Origin: Leptofilum sp050292445 | GTDB lineage: Bacteria; Chloroflexota; Anaerolineae; Promineifilales; Promineifilaceae | Assembly (NCBI GenBank): GCA_050292445.1 | Contig: JBNKLQ010000117.1 | Location: 1 to 17,692 of the forward strand | DNA: 17,692 nt | Direction: 5' to 3' | Shown here: one piece after another, positions 8,002 to 15,285 of the stretch | Layout: every line of letters starts with the position of its first letter | How positions within the stretch are numbered: the stretch's first letter is position 1 | Program-made: the position numbers and the translations under genes | Notes under the pieces: generated by a model | What the model was told of the DNA's origin: nothing | Databases searched by the model: none | What the model saw: only the letters and a program-made list of their open reading frames with translations

Positions 8002-10719
8002 ATGCCCGAGATACTCCTGCAAACGAAGCTGTTTGTGCCGCCAATACGGCCGTTAGCCATTCCCCGCCCCCATCTCATCCAGAAGCTAAACACAGGGCTG
8101 TACGGTAAGCTCACCCTGGTCTCGGCACCTGCCGGTTTTGGCAAGACAACGCTGGTTTCCAGCTGGCTGCACCAATGTCAACGGCCGTTTACCTGGCTCT
8201 CTTTAGATAAAGATGACAATGAGCCAAACCGCTTTCTCATTTACCTCCTGGCGGCTCTGCAGAAAATTAATGAGGCGCTGGGGGAAACGGCCGTTTCCCT
8301 CCTGCAATCGCCACAGCCACCACCGCCTGAAACCATCCTCACGCTGCTCATCAATGACCTCGCCGCTTTACCCCAGCCCATTGTCCTCGTTCTTGAAGAT
8401 TATCATCTCATTCACAATCTGAATATTCACAAAGCTTTGGCTTTCCTGTTGGATAACCTGCCCCCGCAACTACACCTGGTGATGACCAGCCGCGAAGATC
8501 CGCCGCTGCCGCTGCACCGGCTGCGCAGCAGCGGACAGATGACCGGCATTTACGCCCACGATCTCCGTTTTGACCTGGATGAGGCGACAGACTTTCTCCA
8601 ACAGACAATGAACGTAGATTTACTCCCGGAAGATGTCGCCAGGCTGGCAAGGCGGACGGAAGGCTGGATAGCTGGCCTACAATTGGCAGCCCTCTCGTTA
8701 CAGGGTTTGCCCGATGCCCATGAATTTGTGGCGGGTTTTGCCGGGAATGATCGGTATATTGCCGACTATCTTTTGAATGAAGTGATAGACCGGCAGCCAT
8801 CCCATATTCAGGAATTTTTATTGAAAACGGCCGTTCTCGACCGCTTTTGCCCCTCCCTGTGTGATGCTTTACTACAAACTCCTACCAGCCATTCACAAGC
8901 CATCCTCGCCTACCTCGATGAGGCCAATCTCTTCATTATCCCTTTGGACAACAAGCGGGAATGGTATCGCTATCATCACCTTTTTGCCGACTTTTTACGC
9001 CTGTGCGCTCAACAGGAGCTGGCAGATAAGGTCCCGGTTTTGCACCAGCGTGCTGCTGCCTGGCATGAAGAAAATGGATTGTTGGCTGAGGCGATTGAGA
9101 ATGCCCTGTCCGGTGAAGATTATGAGCGGGCCAGCCGTCTCATTGAACAGAATGGCATGGCAACCATCTTTGGCCATGCGCAATGGAGAACCCTTTTAAG
9201 CTGGGTGGAGGCCTTGCCGCCTGCAATGGTGCGGAAACGGCCGCAGCTAAACTTGCACTTTGCCTGGGCACTGTTTTCTACCGGCCAGTGGCCTGCTACC
9301 GAACCATATCTTCTGGGGGTTGAATCGACCTTGGGGGAAGGCAAAGAGACCCCTGAGCAAAAATGGATGCTGGGCGAAGTTGCCACGATAAGATCTCTGG
9401 TGACTTATGAGATGGGCGATCTGGCTCGAAGTATAGAGATGGCCGCTTTGGCCCGTGAGCTCTTGCCTGAAGACAATAAAACGATGCGCAGTGTGGCCAC
9501 TTTGGCTAATGGGATGGCGCACATGTGGCGCGATGCCGACCTGAAAACCCGACATCAATTTCTTCAACAGGCCCTTGATATGGCGCAGGAGGCTGGGAAT
9601 GTCACCGTTGGCCTGTTTGCCTTGGGCTGCCAGACCATGCTTGCAGTTCGGGCTGGTCTGTTACAGCAAGCTGCCAAACTTTATCAGCAGGCCAAAGCCT
9701 TGGGGACGGTGGCGGGTAGGATAGTATTTGGACCGGCTGGCTTTGCCTGTGTGCAAATGGGTGAAGTGCTGCGCGAATGGAACCGATTAGCCGAGGCAGA
9801 AGAAATTTTGTGGGAAGGCATCAGATTGTGCCAGCAACAGTCAGGGATGCCGGTGTGGATTATTGAGGGACATGTCACCCTGGCGCGGCTCAAGCTGGCA
9901 ATGGGTGACAAACAACAGGCAGAGAAGCTGATGCAGCAGGCAGAACGCCTATTAGCGGAGTTACCCAGACACGGTGAAACTGTTGCTCACTTAATTTCGG
10001 CAACCCAGGCGTATCGCCTCCGGTATTGGCTGGCCCAAGACAGACTAGACATAGCTATTCGTTGGCTGGCCAGGAACAAGATATCGCTGGATTCGGCCGT
10101 TTCTCCCCAAAATGTGCATTTTCATATTTTGTTGGTCAAATGCCTCATCAAACAAGGCCGATTAGCAAAAGCCTATGAGCATTTACAAAGGCTGGAAGCG
10201 ATCATTCCAGAATGCGAATCGCTTCGCTTGTCTGTGGAACTTCTGATATTGCAGGTGTTGTGTCAACAAGCCCAGGGAAAGGTGGATGAGGCTGTGCAGG
10301 CATTGTCACGGGCACTGATTCTGGCTGAGCCGGAAGGGTATCAACGGATTTTTCTGGATGAAGGGACGCAGTTGTTGGGGCTTTTGGTTGAAGTTGAAGT
10401 TAGTGGAACAACGGCCGTTTACGCCCAAAATCTGCGTGCTGCTATTCAAGGTACACAGCCAACCCTGCTCACAAGAGGAAGTGTATCAACCGCAACCCCT
10501 CAAAAAGTCGCAAAGATTGACGAACCTGAACCACTCACAGAAAGGGAAGAGCAAATCTTGCGTCTAATGGCCGCTGGTCTCACAAACAAAGAGATAGCTG
10601 CCGAACTGTATCTCTCGGTCAACACCATCAAAACTTATTCCGCCCGAATTTACGAAAAATTTGGCGTTCACAGCCGGGCTGAGGCTGTCAATCTGGCCCA
10701 CGAGCTAGGCAAGCTGTAA
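8002..10719 (+). CDS. MalT-type ATP-dependent LuxR-family transcriptional regulator
   Basis: A 905-residue STAND regulator. The N-terminus MPEILLQTKLFVPP is typical of the large MalT-like families. Walker A AGFGKTT is at 44-50, Walker B PIVLVLEDYH at 126-135 and the sensor strand HLVMTSRED follows near 155. Residues 350 to about 780 are helical pairs of TPR/MalT-repeat type that normally bind the inducer. The C-terminal 61 residues (845-905) are a GerE/LuxR helix-turn-helix with the recognition part LTNKEIAAELYLSVNTIKTY. In MalT, inducer plus ATP drives oligomerisation and promoter activation. Likely targets are the divergent hydrolase and the downstream operon, because of position only. The gene appears leaderless. 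It holds five ACGGCCGT palindromes, one within a perfect 18-base palindrome at 8282-8299. Family is certain, inducer unknown. Confidence 0.93.
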   Translation: MPEILLQTKLFVPPIRPLAIPRPHLIQKLNTGLYGKLTLVSAPAGFGKTTLVSSWLHQCQRPFTWLSLDKDDNEPNRFLIYLLAALQKINEALGETAVSLLQSPQPPPPETILTLLINDLAALPQPIVLVLEDYHLIHNLNIHKALAFLLDNLPPQLHLVMTSREDPPLPLHRLRSSGQMTGIYAHDLRFDLDEATDFLQQTMNVDLLPEDVARLARRTEGWIAGLQLAALSLQGLPDAHEFVAGFAGNDRYIADYLLNEVIDRQPSHIQEFLLKTAVLDRFCPSLCDALLQTPTSHSQAILAYLDEANLFIIPLDNKREWYRYHHLFADFLRLCAQQELADKVPVLHQRAAAWHEENGLLAEAIENALSGEDYERASRLIEQNGMATIFGHAQWRTLLSWVEALPPAMVRKRPQLNLHFAWALFSTGQWPATEPYLLGVESTLGEGKETPEQKWMLGEVATIRSLVTYEMGDLARSIEMAALARELLPEDNKTMRSVATLANGMAHMWRDADLKTRHQFLQQALDMAQEAGNVTVGLFALGCQTMLAVRAGLLQQAAKLYQQAKALGTVAGRIVFGPAGFACVQMGEVLREWNRLAEAEEILWEGIRLCQQQSGMPVWIIEGHVTLARLKLAMGDKQQAEKLMQQAERLLAELPRHGETVAHLISATQAYRLRYWLAQDRLDIAIRWLARNKISLDSAVSPQNVHFHILLVKCLIKQGRLAKAYEHLQRLEAIIPECESLRLSVELLILQVLCQQAQGKVDEAVQALSRALILAEPEGYQRIFLDEGTQLLGLLVEVEVSGTTAVYAQNLRAAIQGTQPTLLTRGSVSTATPQKVAKIDEPEPLTEREEQILRLMAAGLTNKEIAAELYLSVNTIKTYSARIYEKFGVHSRAEAVNLAHELGKL

Positions 10720-10748
10720 CCCCTACCACCACCAACAATCTACTTCTT

Positions 10749-10777
10749 ATCACCCTCCTGTCATCCGTATGGGTGAT
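10749..10777. promoter_or_regulatory. inverted repeat ATCACCC-N15-GGGTGAT, possible operator
   Basis: Perfect seven-base arms at 10749-10755 and 10771-10777 are separated by 15 bases in the gap between the regulator and the small-protein gene. The position, about 60 bases before the operon, would suit an activator site for the MalT-like regulator or a short mRNA hairpin. There is no T-run, so it is not an evident terminator. Confidence 0.35.
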
Positions 10778-10838
10778 GATTGCGTATACCGTTCATCGCT
10801 ACTCTGTAACTAACTCACACAGGCAAGGTTACAGGTAG

Positions 10839-11105
10839 ATGATGAATGAGTTACCCGATTTTTCCGAACAGCTAATTGAACCCAACATGCAATATGAGTT
10901 TCGTGTCAACGGCCGTCTCAGCCAGGAAATGTGCACCTGGTTCGAAGACATGACCCTCACCATAGATGAAACCACGTCACCGCCCCAAACCGTTATCCAG
11001 GGTGTCATTCGGGATCAGGCAGCTTTGTATGGACTCATCAGTCGCATACGTGACCTTGGCTTATTGTTATTATCCGTCAATTGTGTTCAAAAAAAGGAGA
11101 AATAA
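10839..11105 (+). CDS. small conserved protein of unknown function (88 aa)
   Basis: A short soluble protein with a V-x-G-R-L strand at 23-27, a Trp-Phe-Glu-Asp centre at 34-37, and the closing stretch DQAALYGLISRIRDLGLLLLSV at 58-79. I recall closely similar small proteins, always annotated as hypothetical, in Chloroflexota and Actinobacteria with a final segment like DQAALHGLL-RDLGLPLLSV; this is memory, not a search. No catalytic residues stand out. The start may be the ATG at 10839 or the adjacent ATG at 10842; AAGG lies ten bases upstream. The stop is two bases before the amidohydrolase ATG and the two are probably translationally linked. It contains one ACGGCCGT, read as Gly-Arg. Confidence 0.75.
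   Translation: MMNELPDFSEQLIEPNMQYEFRVNGRLSQEMCTWFEDMTLTIDETTSPPQTVIQGVIRDQAALYGLISRIRDLGLLLLSVNCVQKKEK
11094..11099 (+). promoter_or_regulatory. ribosome binding site AAGGAG setting the amidohydrolase start
   Basis: AAGGAG lies eight bases before the ATG at 11108, inside the last codons of the small-protein gene. It favours 11108 over the in-frame ATG at 11081, which would overlap the upstream gene and add nine polar residues ahead of the signal sequence. Confidence 0.8.
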
Positions 11106-11107
11106 TC

Positions 11108-12763
11108 ATGAAAGTTAAGACAGGGATTCTAATGGGTTTGATTACATTGTTAACTTTAGTCGTTGCTCAATCTGCCAGCAACGTAAACGCCGCCGAACCT
11201 AAATCCTCCCAAAGCCAGGTCAGCACGCTCACTGCTTTCGTCAACGTCAACGTTATTCCAATGGATACGGAACGGGTGCTGGAGAACTACACCGTTATTG
11301 TGGAGGGGGAGCGGATTACGGCCATCGGCCCCGTAAATGAAATCGCAGTGCCAGATGGAGCTGAAGTTATTGAGGGCAATGGCGCTTACCTCATGCCTGG
11401 CCTGGCCGACATGCACGTTCACCTTGATTTCGATACCGAACCGGAATCTTTGCGCCTTTATCTGGCGCATGGCGTGACCTCGGTTCGCAACTTGAACGGT
11501 GTTCCGCAACATTTTGAATGGAGAGAACAGATTGCTGCTGGCGAATTGCTTGGCCCAACCATCATGACCAGTGGCAATGGCATTTATGGTATTCCCTCGT
11601 TCTTAAACGGCACTGTTCTGATGTTCCGGGCAGCGACAATCTTAGCTCCAGTCATTCTTGGCCTTCTCGTCTGGCTGCTGATTTGGTTGCTGGCTAAATT
11701 TACCCATTTTGTACCGAATTTTAGCCAGATGCGACGCTTTATCTTGCCCTCTTTAGCTGGTCTGCTGCTCATCGGTGGTTTGTTAGCTTGGTTAAGGGTC
11801 ATTCCTGTAACCACTTATCTTCAGCGCACCTATCCTTTTGTCTCTGTACCTGAATCAGAAGCAGAGGCCCGCCAAATGGTTCAAGACCAAAAAGCGGCCG
11901 GTGCGGATTTCATCAAACCTTATGATTGGGAGAGCCGAGACATTTATTTTGCTGTGATGGACGAAGCTGAAAAACAGGGGATATATGCGGCTGGTCATAT
12001 GGTAGATACACCTGAATTTGTGACTTTGGAGGAAATGATTGCTGCTGGTCAAGACGAAATTGTCCACGCCGATGAGTTGATGTCCTATCTCTTTGTTGAT
12101 TTCGATCCCTTAAATGAAGGGTGGGTCGAGTATAAAGTGGATATGAGCCGCATTGACAACATTGCAGCATTGCTGGTTGAAAACGATATTGCGCTATGCC
12201 CGACCTTGATTACGAATGAAACGGTTCTTTTAGGGTTGGAGGATATCGAAATGTTGCAAGGGACTGAGTACGATCTTGTTCGGCCTGAATTGATGGAAGA
12301 GTGGCAGACAAGCGGCCGTTTGATTAACTGGCAGGGACAAGATGGCTATCGCCGGTCAGCCTGGCGACCCGCTCTAATGCAATTGGCCAAGGCTGTTCAA
12401 GATCAGGGTGGCTTGCTCACAGTAGGTACCGATGTGTCTGTTGAAGGTGTTCTCCCTGGATACTCGGCCCATCAGGAACTGCCATTGTTGGTGGAATCCG
12501 GTTTGAGCAATTTCGAAGCCCTGGTCGCCGGCACACGTAATGCTGCCCTAGTTGCCGACCGTATGGGGGCGGATAGCACCTGGGGCACGATTGAAGTGGG
12601 TAACCGCGCTGACTTTATCTTGCTGCCTAATAATCCATTGGCAGATGTCACTAATACCCAGGAGCAGTTGGGTGTGATGGTGCGCGGGCAATGGTTCACT
12701 CAGGCTGAGTTAGATGGCCAGGTAAATGAGTTTATTTCCTCTTATCAGACCAGTGATTCTTAA
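11108..12763 (+). CDS. exported metal-dependent amidohydrolase with an internal membrane hairpin
   Basis: A 551-residue member of the amidohydrolase superfamily, imidazolonepropionase/prolidase-like branch. From the ATG at 11108, residues 1-29 are a signal sequence or anchor ending near NAA. The beta-sandwich follows, then the barrel with the binuclear-metal set: H103 and H105 in DMHVHLD, K270 in FIKPYDW (the place of the carboxylated lysine), H297 in AGHMVD, H320 in IVHADE and D442 in VGTDVS. The oddity is an insertion at about 165-240 with two strong membrane segments (171-198 and 211-235) joined by a short loop rich in positive charge. The barrel would thus be threaded into the membrane while staying outside the cell. 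The reaction is probably hydrolysis of a dipeptide, cyclic amide or lactone; substrate unknown. It sits between the small protein and a serine hydrolase, likely one operon. Confidence 0.88.
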   Translation: MKVKTGILMGLITLLTLVVAQSASNVNAAEPKSSQSQVSTLTAFVNVNVIPMDTERVLENYTVIVEGERITAIGPVNEIAVPDGAEVIEGNGAYLMPGLADMHVHLDFDTEPESLRLYLAHGVTSVRNLNGVPQHFEWREQIAAGELLGPTIMTSGNGIYGIPSFLNGTVLMFRAATILAPVILGLLVWLLIWLLAKFTHFVPNFSQMRRFILPSLAGLLLIGGLLAWLRVIPVTTYLQRTYPFVSVPESEAEARQMVQDQKAAGADFIKPYDWESRDIYFAVMDEAEKQGIYAAGHMVDTPEFVTLEEMIAAGQDEIVHADELMSYLFVDFDPLNEGWVEYKVDMSRIDNIAALLVENDIALCPTLITNETVLLGLEDIEMLQGTEYDLVRPELMEEWQTSGRLINWQGQDGYRRSAWRPALMQLAKAVQDQGGLLTVGTDVSVEGVLPGYSAHQELPLLVESGLSNFEALVAGTRNAALVADRMGADSTWGTIEVGNRADFILLPNNPLADVTNTQEQLGVMVRGQWFTQAELDGQVNEFISSYQTSDS

Positions 12764-12793
12764 TAAACAGAGTTCATTGATTCTCACCAGAAA

Positions 12794-12846
12794 GAGTGGT
12801 GCAGTTATCGCAAGTTAAAAATGATACACAGATAACTGCACTACTC
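12794..12846 (+). other. long RNA hairpin between the two operon hydrolases
   Basis: Arms 12794-12809 and 12831-12846 pair over 16 bases with a single G-U pair in plus-strand RNA, enclosing a 21-base loop. No U-run follows, so it is not a standard terminator. It could cap or process the mRNA and set a different level for the downstream gene, which starts 52 bases later. A protein operator is the alternative. Confidence 0.6.
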
Positions 12847-12898
12847 TATGGAAACGAAACTTCTATCACAGATATGCATGAAGGAACGGGAAGACAAA

Positions 12899-14473
12899 AT
12901 GAAACAAATTATTTTCATCCTATCTATCTTTATCATTCTGATTATGATGATCTCTGGACCAGCCCTGGCGGAACAAACGGCTTTTCAGGGCTCCGGTGAT
13001 CCGCAGCTTGATGCGGTGGTGGAGAAGGCGATGCGAACGCACAACGTGCCTGGCGTGTCTGTGGCTGTGGTGGAAAATGGGGCGGTAAGTTGGGCCAAGG
13101 GATATGGCCTGGCGGATACGGTTCAGGAATTGCCAGTCACCCCAGACACGGTTTTTGACGCGGCCTCCATTGCCAAACCGGTGACGGCCTGGGCCATTAT
13201 GACGTTGGTGGAAGACGGCCGTCTCAACCTCGACGCCCCCATTGAACAATACCTGACCCGCTGGCACCTGCCCCCATCCGAATATGACCACGATCAAATC
13301 ACCATTCGCCGCATCCTCAGCCATACGGCTGGCCTCTCCACCGATGGCGACATGGGCGTTGAACCTGGTGAATACGTGCCGACAGTGGAAGAGGCTCTGA
13401 ATGGCGCTGTTTTAGGGATGCTGCCGCTGCACGTGGCTTATCCGCCCGGCGAAGAATACCATTATTCATCCATTGGCTACACGCTGCTGGAGATAGCCGT
13501 CGAGGAAGTGACGGGCGAATCGTTTGCCAGCTACATCCAGCGCGAAGTGTTGGATCCGCTGGGGATGCTAAACAGCAGCTATGAGATGACACCGGAATTA
13601 CAGGCGAAAGCGGCCGTTGGCCACGATTGGTATAACCACCCTATGCCATTTTATCAATACTCAACGAAGGCGCAGGGCGGCTTGCGCACCACCCCCACGG
13701 ACCTCGCTATCTTTATGGCCGCCTCCATGCCCGGCCCCAATGGCGAGCCCATCGGCCGGGATGTTATCACCCCAGAATCTGTTGCCGAAATCTTAACGGC
13801 CGTTCCCTTCGCCAACGAAGCGGAATCCCCCCACATTTCCGGCCTGGGCTTTGATTTGTTCAAGTCTGGTGACACGCTCCAGGGCGCCCGAAAAACAGGC
13901 GACCATCGCGGGTACAAACCCATCGTCGTGATGGATTTGCAAGCCAACGAAGGGATCGCCATCATGGCCAACTCTGATCGCGCCATGATTGGCTTCTTAA
14001 TTGACATTGCCTGCGGCTGGAGTGCCAACGTTCCTGGCAATCTTATGCAAAACGACTGCCGCGAGTTGTGGATGATTCGCAATGTGCAGTACATCGTGGC
14101 TGGTGTGTTAGCGTTGGGTGCACTCGCTTTTCTGGGCTGGGTCGGATACAACATTCGGAACGGCCGTCGCCAACTTAATCTGGCTTTCTCCTGGGGCAAA
14201 GTGGTCCGCGTGACCATCCCGGCAATTATCCTGGCCCTCTGGTGGATTGGGTGGCACACAGACGTATGGCTGACGCAAATCACACACCGTTACCCGTGCT
14301 GCGGCCACGCGGTCACCGTGCGTGCTGTCATTCCCTGGCCGACTGCTTTTATTTGGATTTCCTGGGCAGTCACACTTTGGCTCCTGGCCTGGATTGCAGT
14401 CACCTTTGTACCAAAGGTTGCGGAGCGAGAAGTGGCAAAGGCAGCCGCAACAGAGACCTTAAAACCGGCCTGA
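12899..14473 (+). CDS. membrane-anchored serine hydrolase, beta-lactamase/S12 family
   Basis: With the ATG at 12899 the product has 524 residues and a classical signal peptide ending ALA at 22-24; GGGAAG lies five bases upstream. The in-frame ATGs at 12878 and 12848 would put a charged tail in front of it. The catalytic domain (about 33-375) shows S-x-x-K as SIAK (Ser90, Lys93), the second motif Y-S-S (189-191, where many relatives have Y-x-N) and H-x-G as HRG (336-338). Such enzymes are D-amino-acid peptidases, esterases or class C beta-lactamase relatives. Three C-terminal membrane segments follow (about 395-417, 436-452, 478-504), with a Cys-Cys pair in the loop at 466-467. By the positive-inside rule the catalytic domain faces out. 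It follows the amidohydrolase and ends at a terminator. It carries three ACGGCCGT copies. Confidence 0.88.
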   Translation: MKQIIFILSIFIILIMMISGPALAEQTAFQGSGDPQLDAVVEKAMRTHNVPGVSVAVVENGAVSWAKGYGLADTVQELPVTPDTVFDAASIAKPVTAWAIMTLVEDGRLNLDAPIEQYLTRWHLPPSEYDHDQITIRRILSHTAGLSTDGDMGVEPGEYVPTVEEALNGAVLGMLPLHVAYPPGEEYHYSSIGYTLLEIAVEEVTGESFASYIQREVLDPLGMLNSSYEMTPELQAKAAVGHDWYNHPMPFYQYSTKAQGGLRTTPTDLAIFMAASMPGPNGEPIGRDVITPESVAEILTAVPFANEAESPHISGLGFDLFKSGDTLQGARKTGDHRGYKPIVVMDLQANEGIAIMANSDRAMIGFLIDIACGWSANVPGNLMQNDCRELWMIRNVQYIVAGVLALGALAFLGWVGYNIRNGRRQLNLAFSWGKVVRVTIPAIILALWWIGWHTDVWLTQITHRYPCCGHAVTVRAVIPWPTAFIWISWAVTLWLLAWIAVTFVPKVAEREVAKAAATETLKPA

Positions 14474-14489
14474 TTTTTCAGCCAAGAAA

Positions 14490-14530
14490 AAGTCCCGCAT
14501 AAGGTCACCATACCGGTATGCGGGGCTTTT
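14490..14530 (+). terminator. intrinsic terminator of the hydrolase operon
   Basis: The arms 14490-14501 and 14517-14528 form a 12-base stem with one G-U pair around a 15-base loop, with four T at 14527-14530. An A-run precedes the left arm. It lies 17 bases after the serine hydrolase stop codon and separates the operon from the promoter at 14565-14592. Confidence 0.8.
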
Positions 14531-14564
14531 CCCTTTGTGGGAGACTTGTCGGTCCTTTCTGTGG

Positions 14565-14592
14565 ATGACACTCGCTCACTTTGCCCTATAAT
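14565..14592 (+). promoter_or_regulatory. promoter ATGACA-16-TATAAT, copy of the regulator promoter
   Basis: ATGACA (14565-14570) matches five of six -35 consensus bases. A 16-base spacer leads to a perfect TATAAT (14587-14592), and an ATG follows after six bases. The -10 region and what follows are a copy of 7983-8035, but this copy has the better -35. It is the only good promoter seen for the 175-residue protein downstream. Confidence 0.7.
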
Positions 14593-14643
14593 AGCTACAT
14601 GCCCGAGATACTCCTGCAAACTAAGTTGTTTGCTCTTCAATGA
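14580..14643 (+). pseudogene. 5' remnant of a second MalT-like regulator gene
   Basis: Bases 14580-14632 match 7983-8035 at 48 of 53 positions without gaps, covering the -10 box, the leaderless ATG (14599) and the first 11 codons, MPEILLQTKLF. The similarity then stops and the frame ends at TGA after 14 codons (14641-14643). The two differences in the first codons that I can read are silent at the protein level, so this was probably a working paralogue before its body was lost. What remains can act as a promoter with a short leaderless reading frame. A direct copy of the neighbour's 5' end is the other explanation. Confidence 0.7.
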
Positions 14644-14684
14644 AATTGTCTGTCTCATAAATCCAATAGAGCTATTGCATTTCC

Positions 14685-14690
14685 AGGAGG
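14685..14690 (+). promoter_or_regulatory. ribosome binding site AGGAGG setting the 14696 start
   Basis: A full AGGAGG stands five bases before the ATG at 14696. The same frame is open upstream to 14537, but that stretch runs through the terminator tail and regulator remnant, so the longer version is rejected. Confidence 0.85.
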
Positions 14691-14695
14691 AATTC

Positions 14696-15223
14696 ATGCA
14701 AGTCTGTTCAACCGAGTATGTCTACCATGCTTTGCTCAACACCGGGGATGAGATACTCTCGTCTATTTTGGCGAATGGGTTACGGCCGTTGTCCGACTTC
14801 CCCGAAAGTGAGCGCTGGCAGCAAATCAATGCCCAGTTGCCCGGCTTTTTTGAAAATCTGTATGAGATGATCGCCCGGCCCGTGCTGCAAAAACCGTACA
14901 TGAACGCTGGCGTATTTGTCTCGCCCATTGATTTTAAACTGTTGCCGGATTCAATTATGCACAACAAAACGCGGGTCAAGATTCCCGTGTCGCGCATTGA
15001 TCCAGATTACGCCAGCCTGACCTACGTTTGGGAGGGGGAACGCATCGCCTTGCCATTTACGGCCGAAAACCGGCAGCGTGTAGCGGAATTGTGGACGGCC
15101 GATTTGGTGAATGAATGGTTTGCCAAGGACAACAGCAAAATCTTTTTCTACGTGCCGCAACTTGCTGTTTACCAGCCCGGTGGCATTCCGGTGGAAACGG
15201 CCGATATTGAACAGTCTGCCTAG
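14696..15223 (+). CDS. unrecognised 175-aa soluble protein, possibly ADP-ribosyltransferase-like
   Basis: I do not recognise the family with confidence. The protein has no signal or membrane segment. It opens with a strand and YH pair (Tyr10-His11), then ILANGLRP (24-31), a later strand GVFVSPIDF (72-80), RVKIPVSRID (93-102) and a final strand leading to PGGIPVETADI (161-171). A Y-H near the start, an I-L-x-x-G-L-x-P helix end and a closing G-x-I-P-x-E-x-x-x-I resemble small ADP-ribosyltransferase folds such as RNA 2'-phosphotransferase and DarT-like enzymes. However, no clear catalytic glutamate precedes the last strand, so this remains a hint. It is expressed, if at all, from the captured regulator promoter. 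One ACGGCCGT is read as Arg-Pro, and three ACGGCCGA variants occur near the 3' end. Confidence 0.65.
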   Translation: MQVCSTEYVYHALLNTGDEILSSILANGLRPLSDFPESERWQQINAQLPGFFENLYEMIARPVLQKPYMNAGVFVSPIDFKLLPDSIMHNKTRVKIPVSRIDPDYASLTYVWEGERIALPFTAENRQRVAELWTADLVNEWFAKDNSKIFFYVPQLAVYQPGGIPVETADIEQSA

Positions 15224-15230
15224 AATTATC

Positions 15231-15259
15231 CGCAGATTTCGCAGATTAGCGCAGATTTT
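15231..15259. repeat. three tandem CGCAGATT units
   Basis: Units start at 15231, 15240 and 15250, each CGCAGATT plus one or two bases. They lie between the convergent 175-aa gene and the flippase-like gene. The same word returns in a hairpin at 16279-16338 on the far side of the flippase-like gene. Confidence 0.7.
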
Positions 15260-15285
15260 TCTTTGTACCTTTGCGTTGAAATATT

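Noticed and set aside
12794..12846. Intrinsic terminator after the amidohydrolase
   Set aside because: The stem is strong but no T-run follows on the plus strand.
12848..12898. Upstream starts (12848, 12878) for the serine hydrolase
   Set aside because: They place a charged tail before a normal signal peptide; 12899 gives a canonical one. 12878 is not fully excluded.
12899..14473. Antibiotic-resistance beta-lactamase
   Set aside because: SxxK and HxG fit the wider S12/class C family, but the Y-S-S second motif and three C-terminal membrane segments are unlike known resistance enzymes.
14537..14695. Longer start for the 175-residue protein
   Set aside because: The extension runs through the terminator tail, the captured promoter and the regulator remnant; AGGAGG five bases before ATG 14696 fixes the shorter start.
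15231..15259. CRISPR or tRNA-like element
   Set aside because: Only three 9-10 base tandem units without spacers; no cloverleaf.
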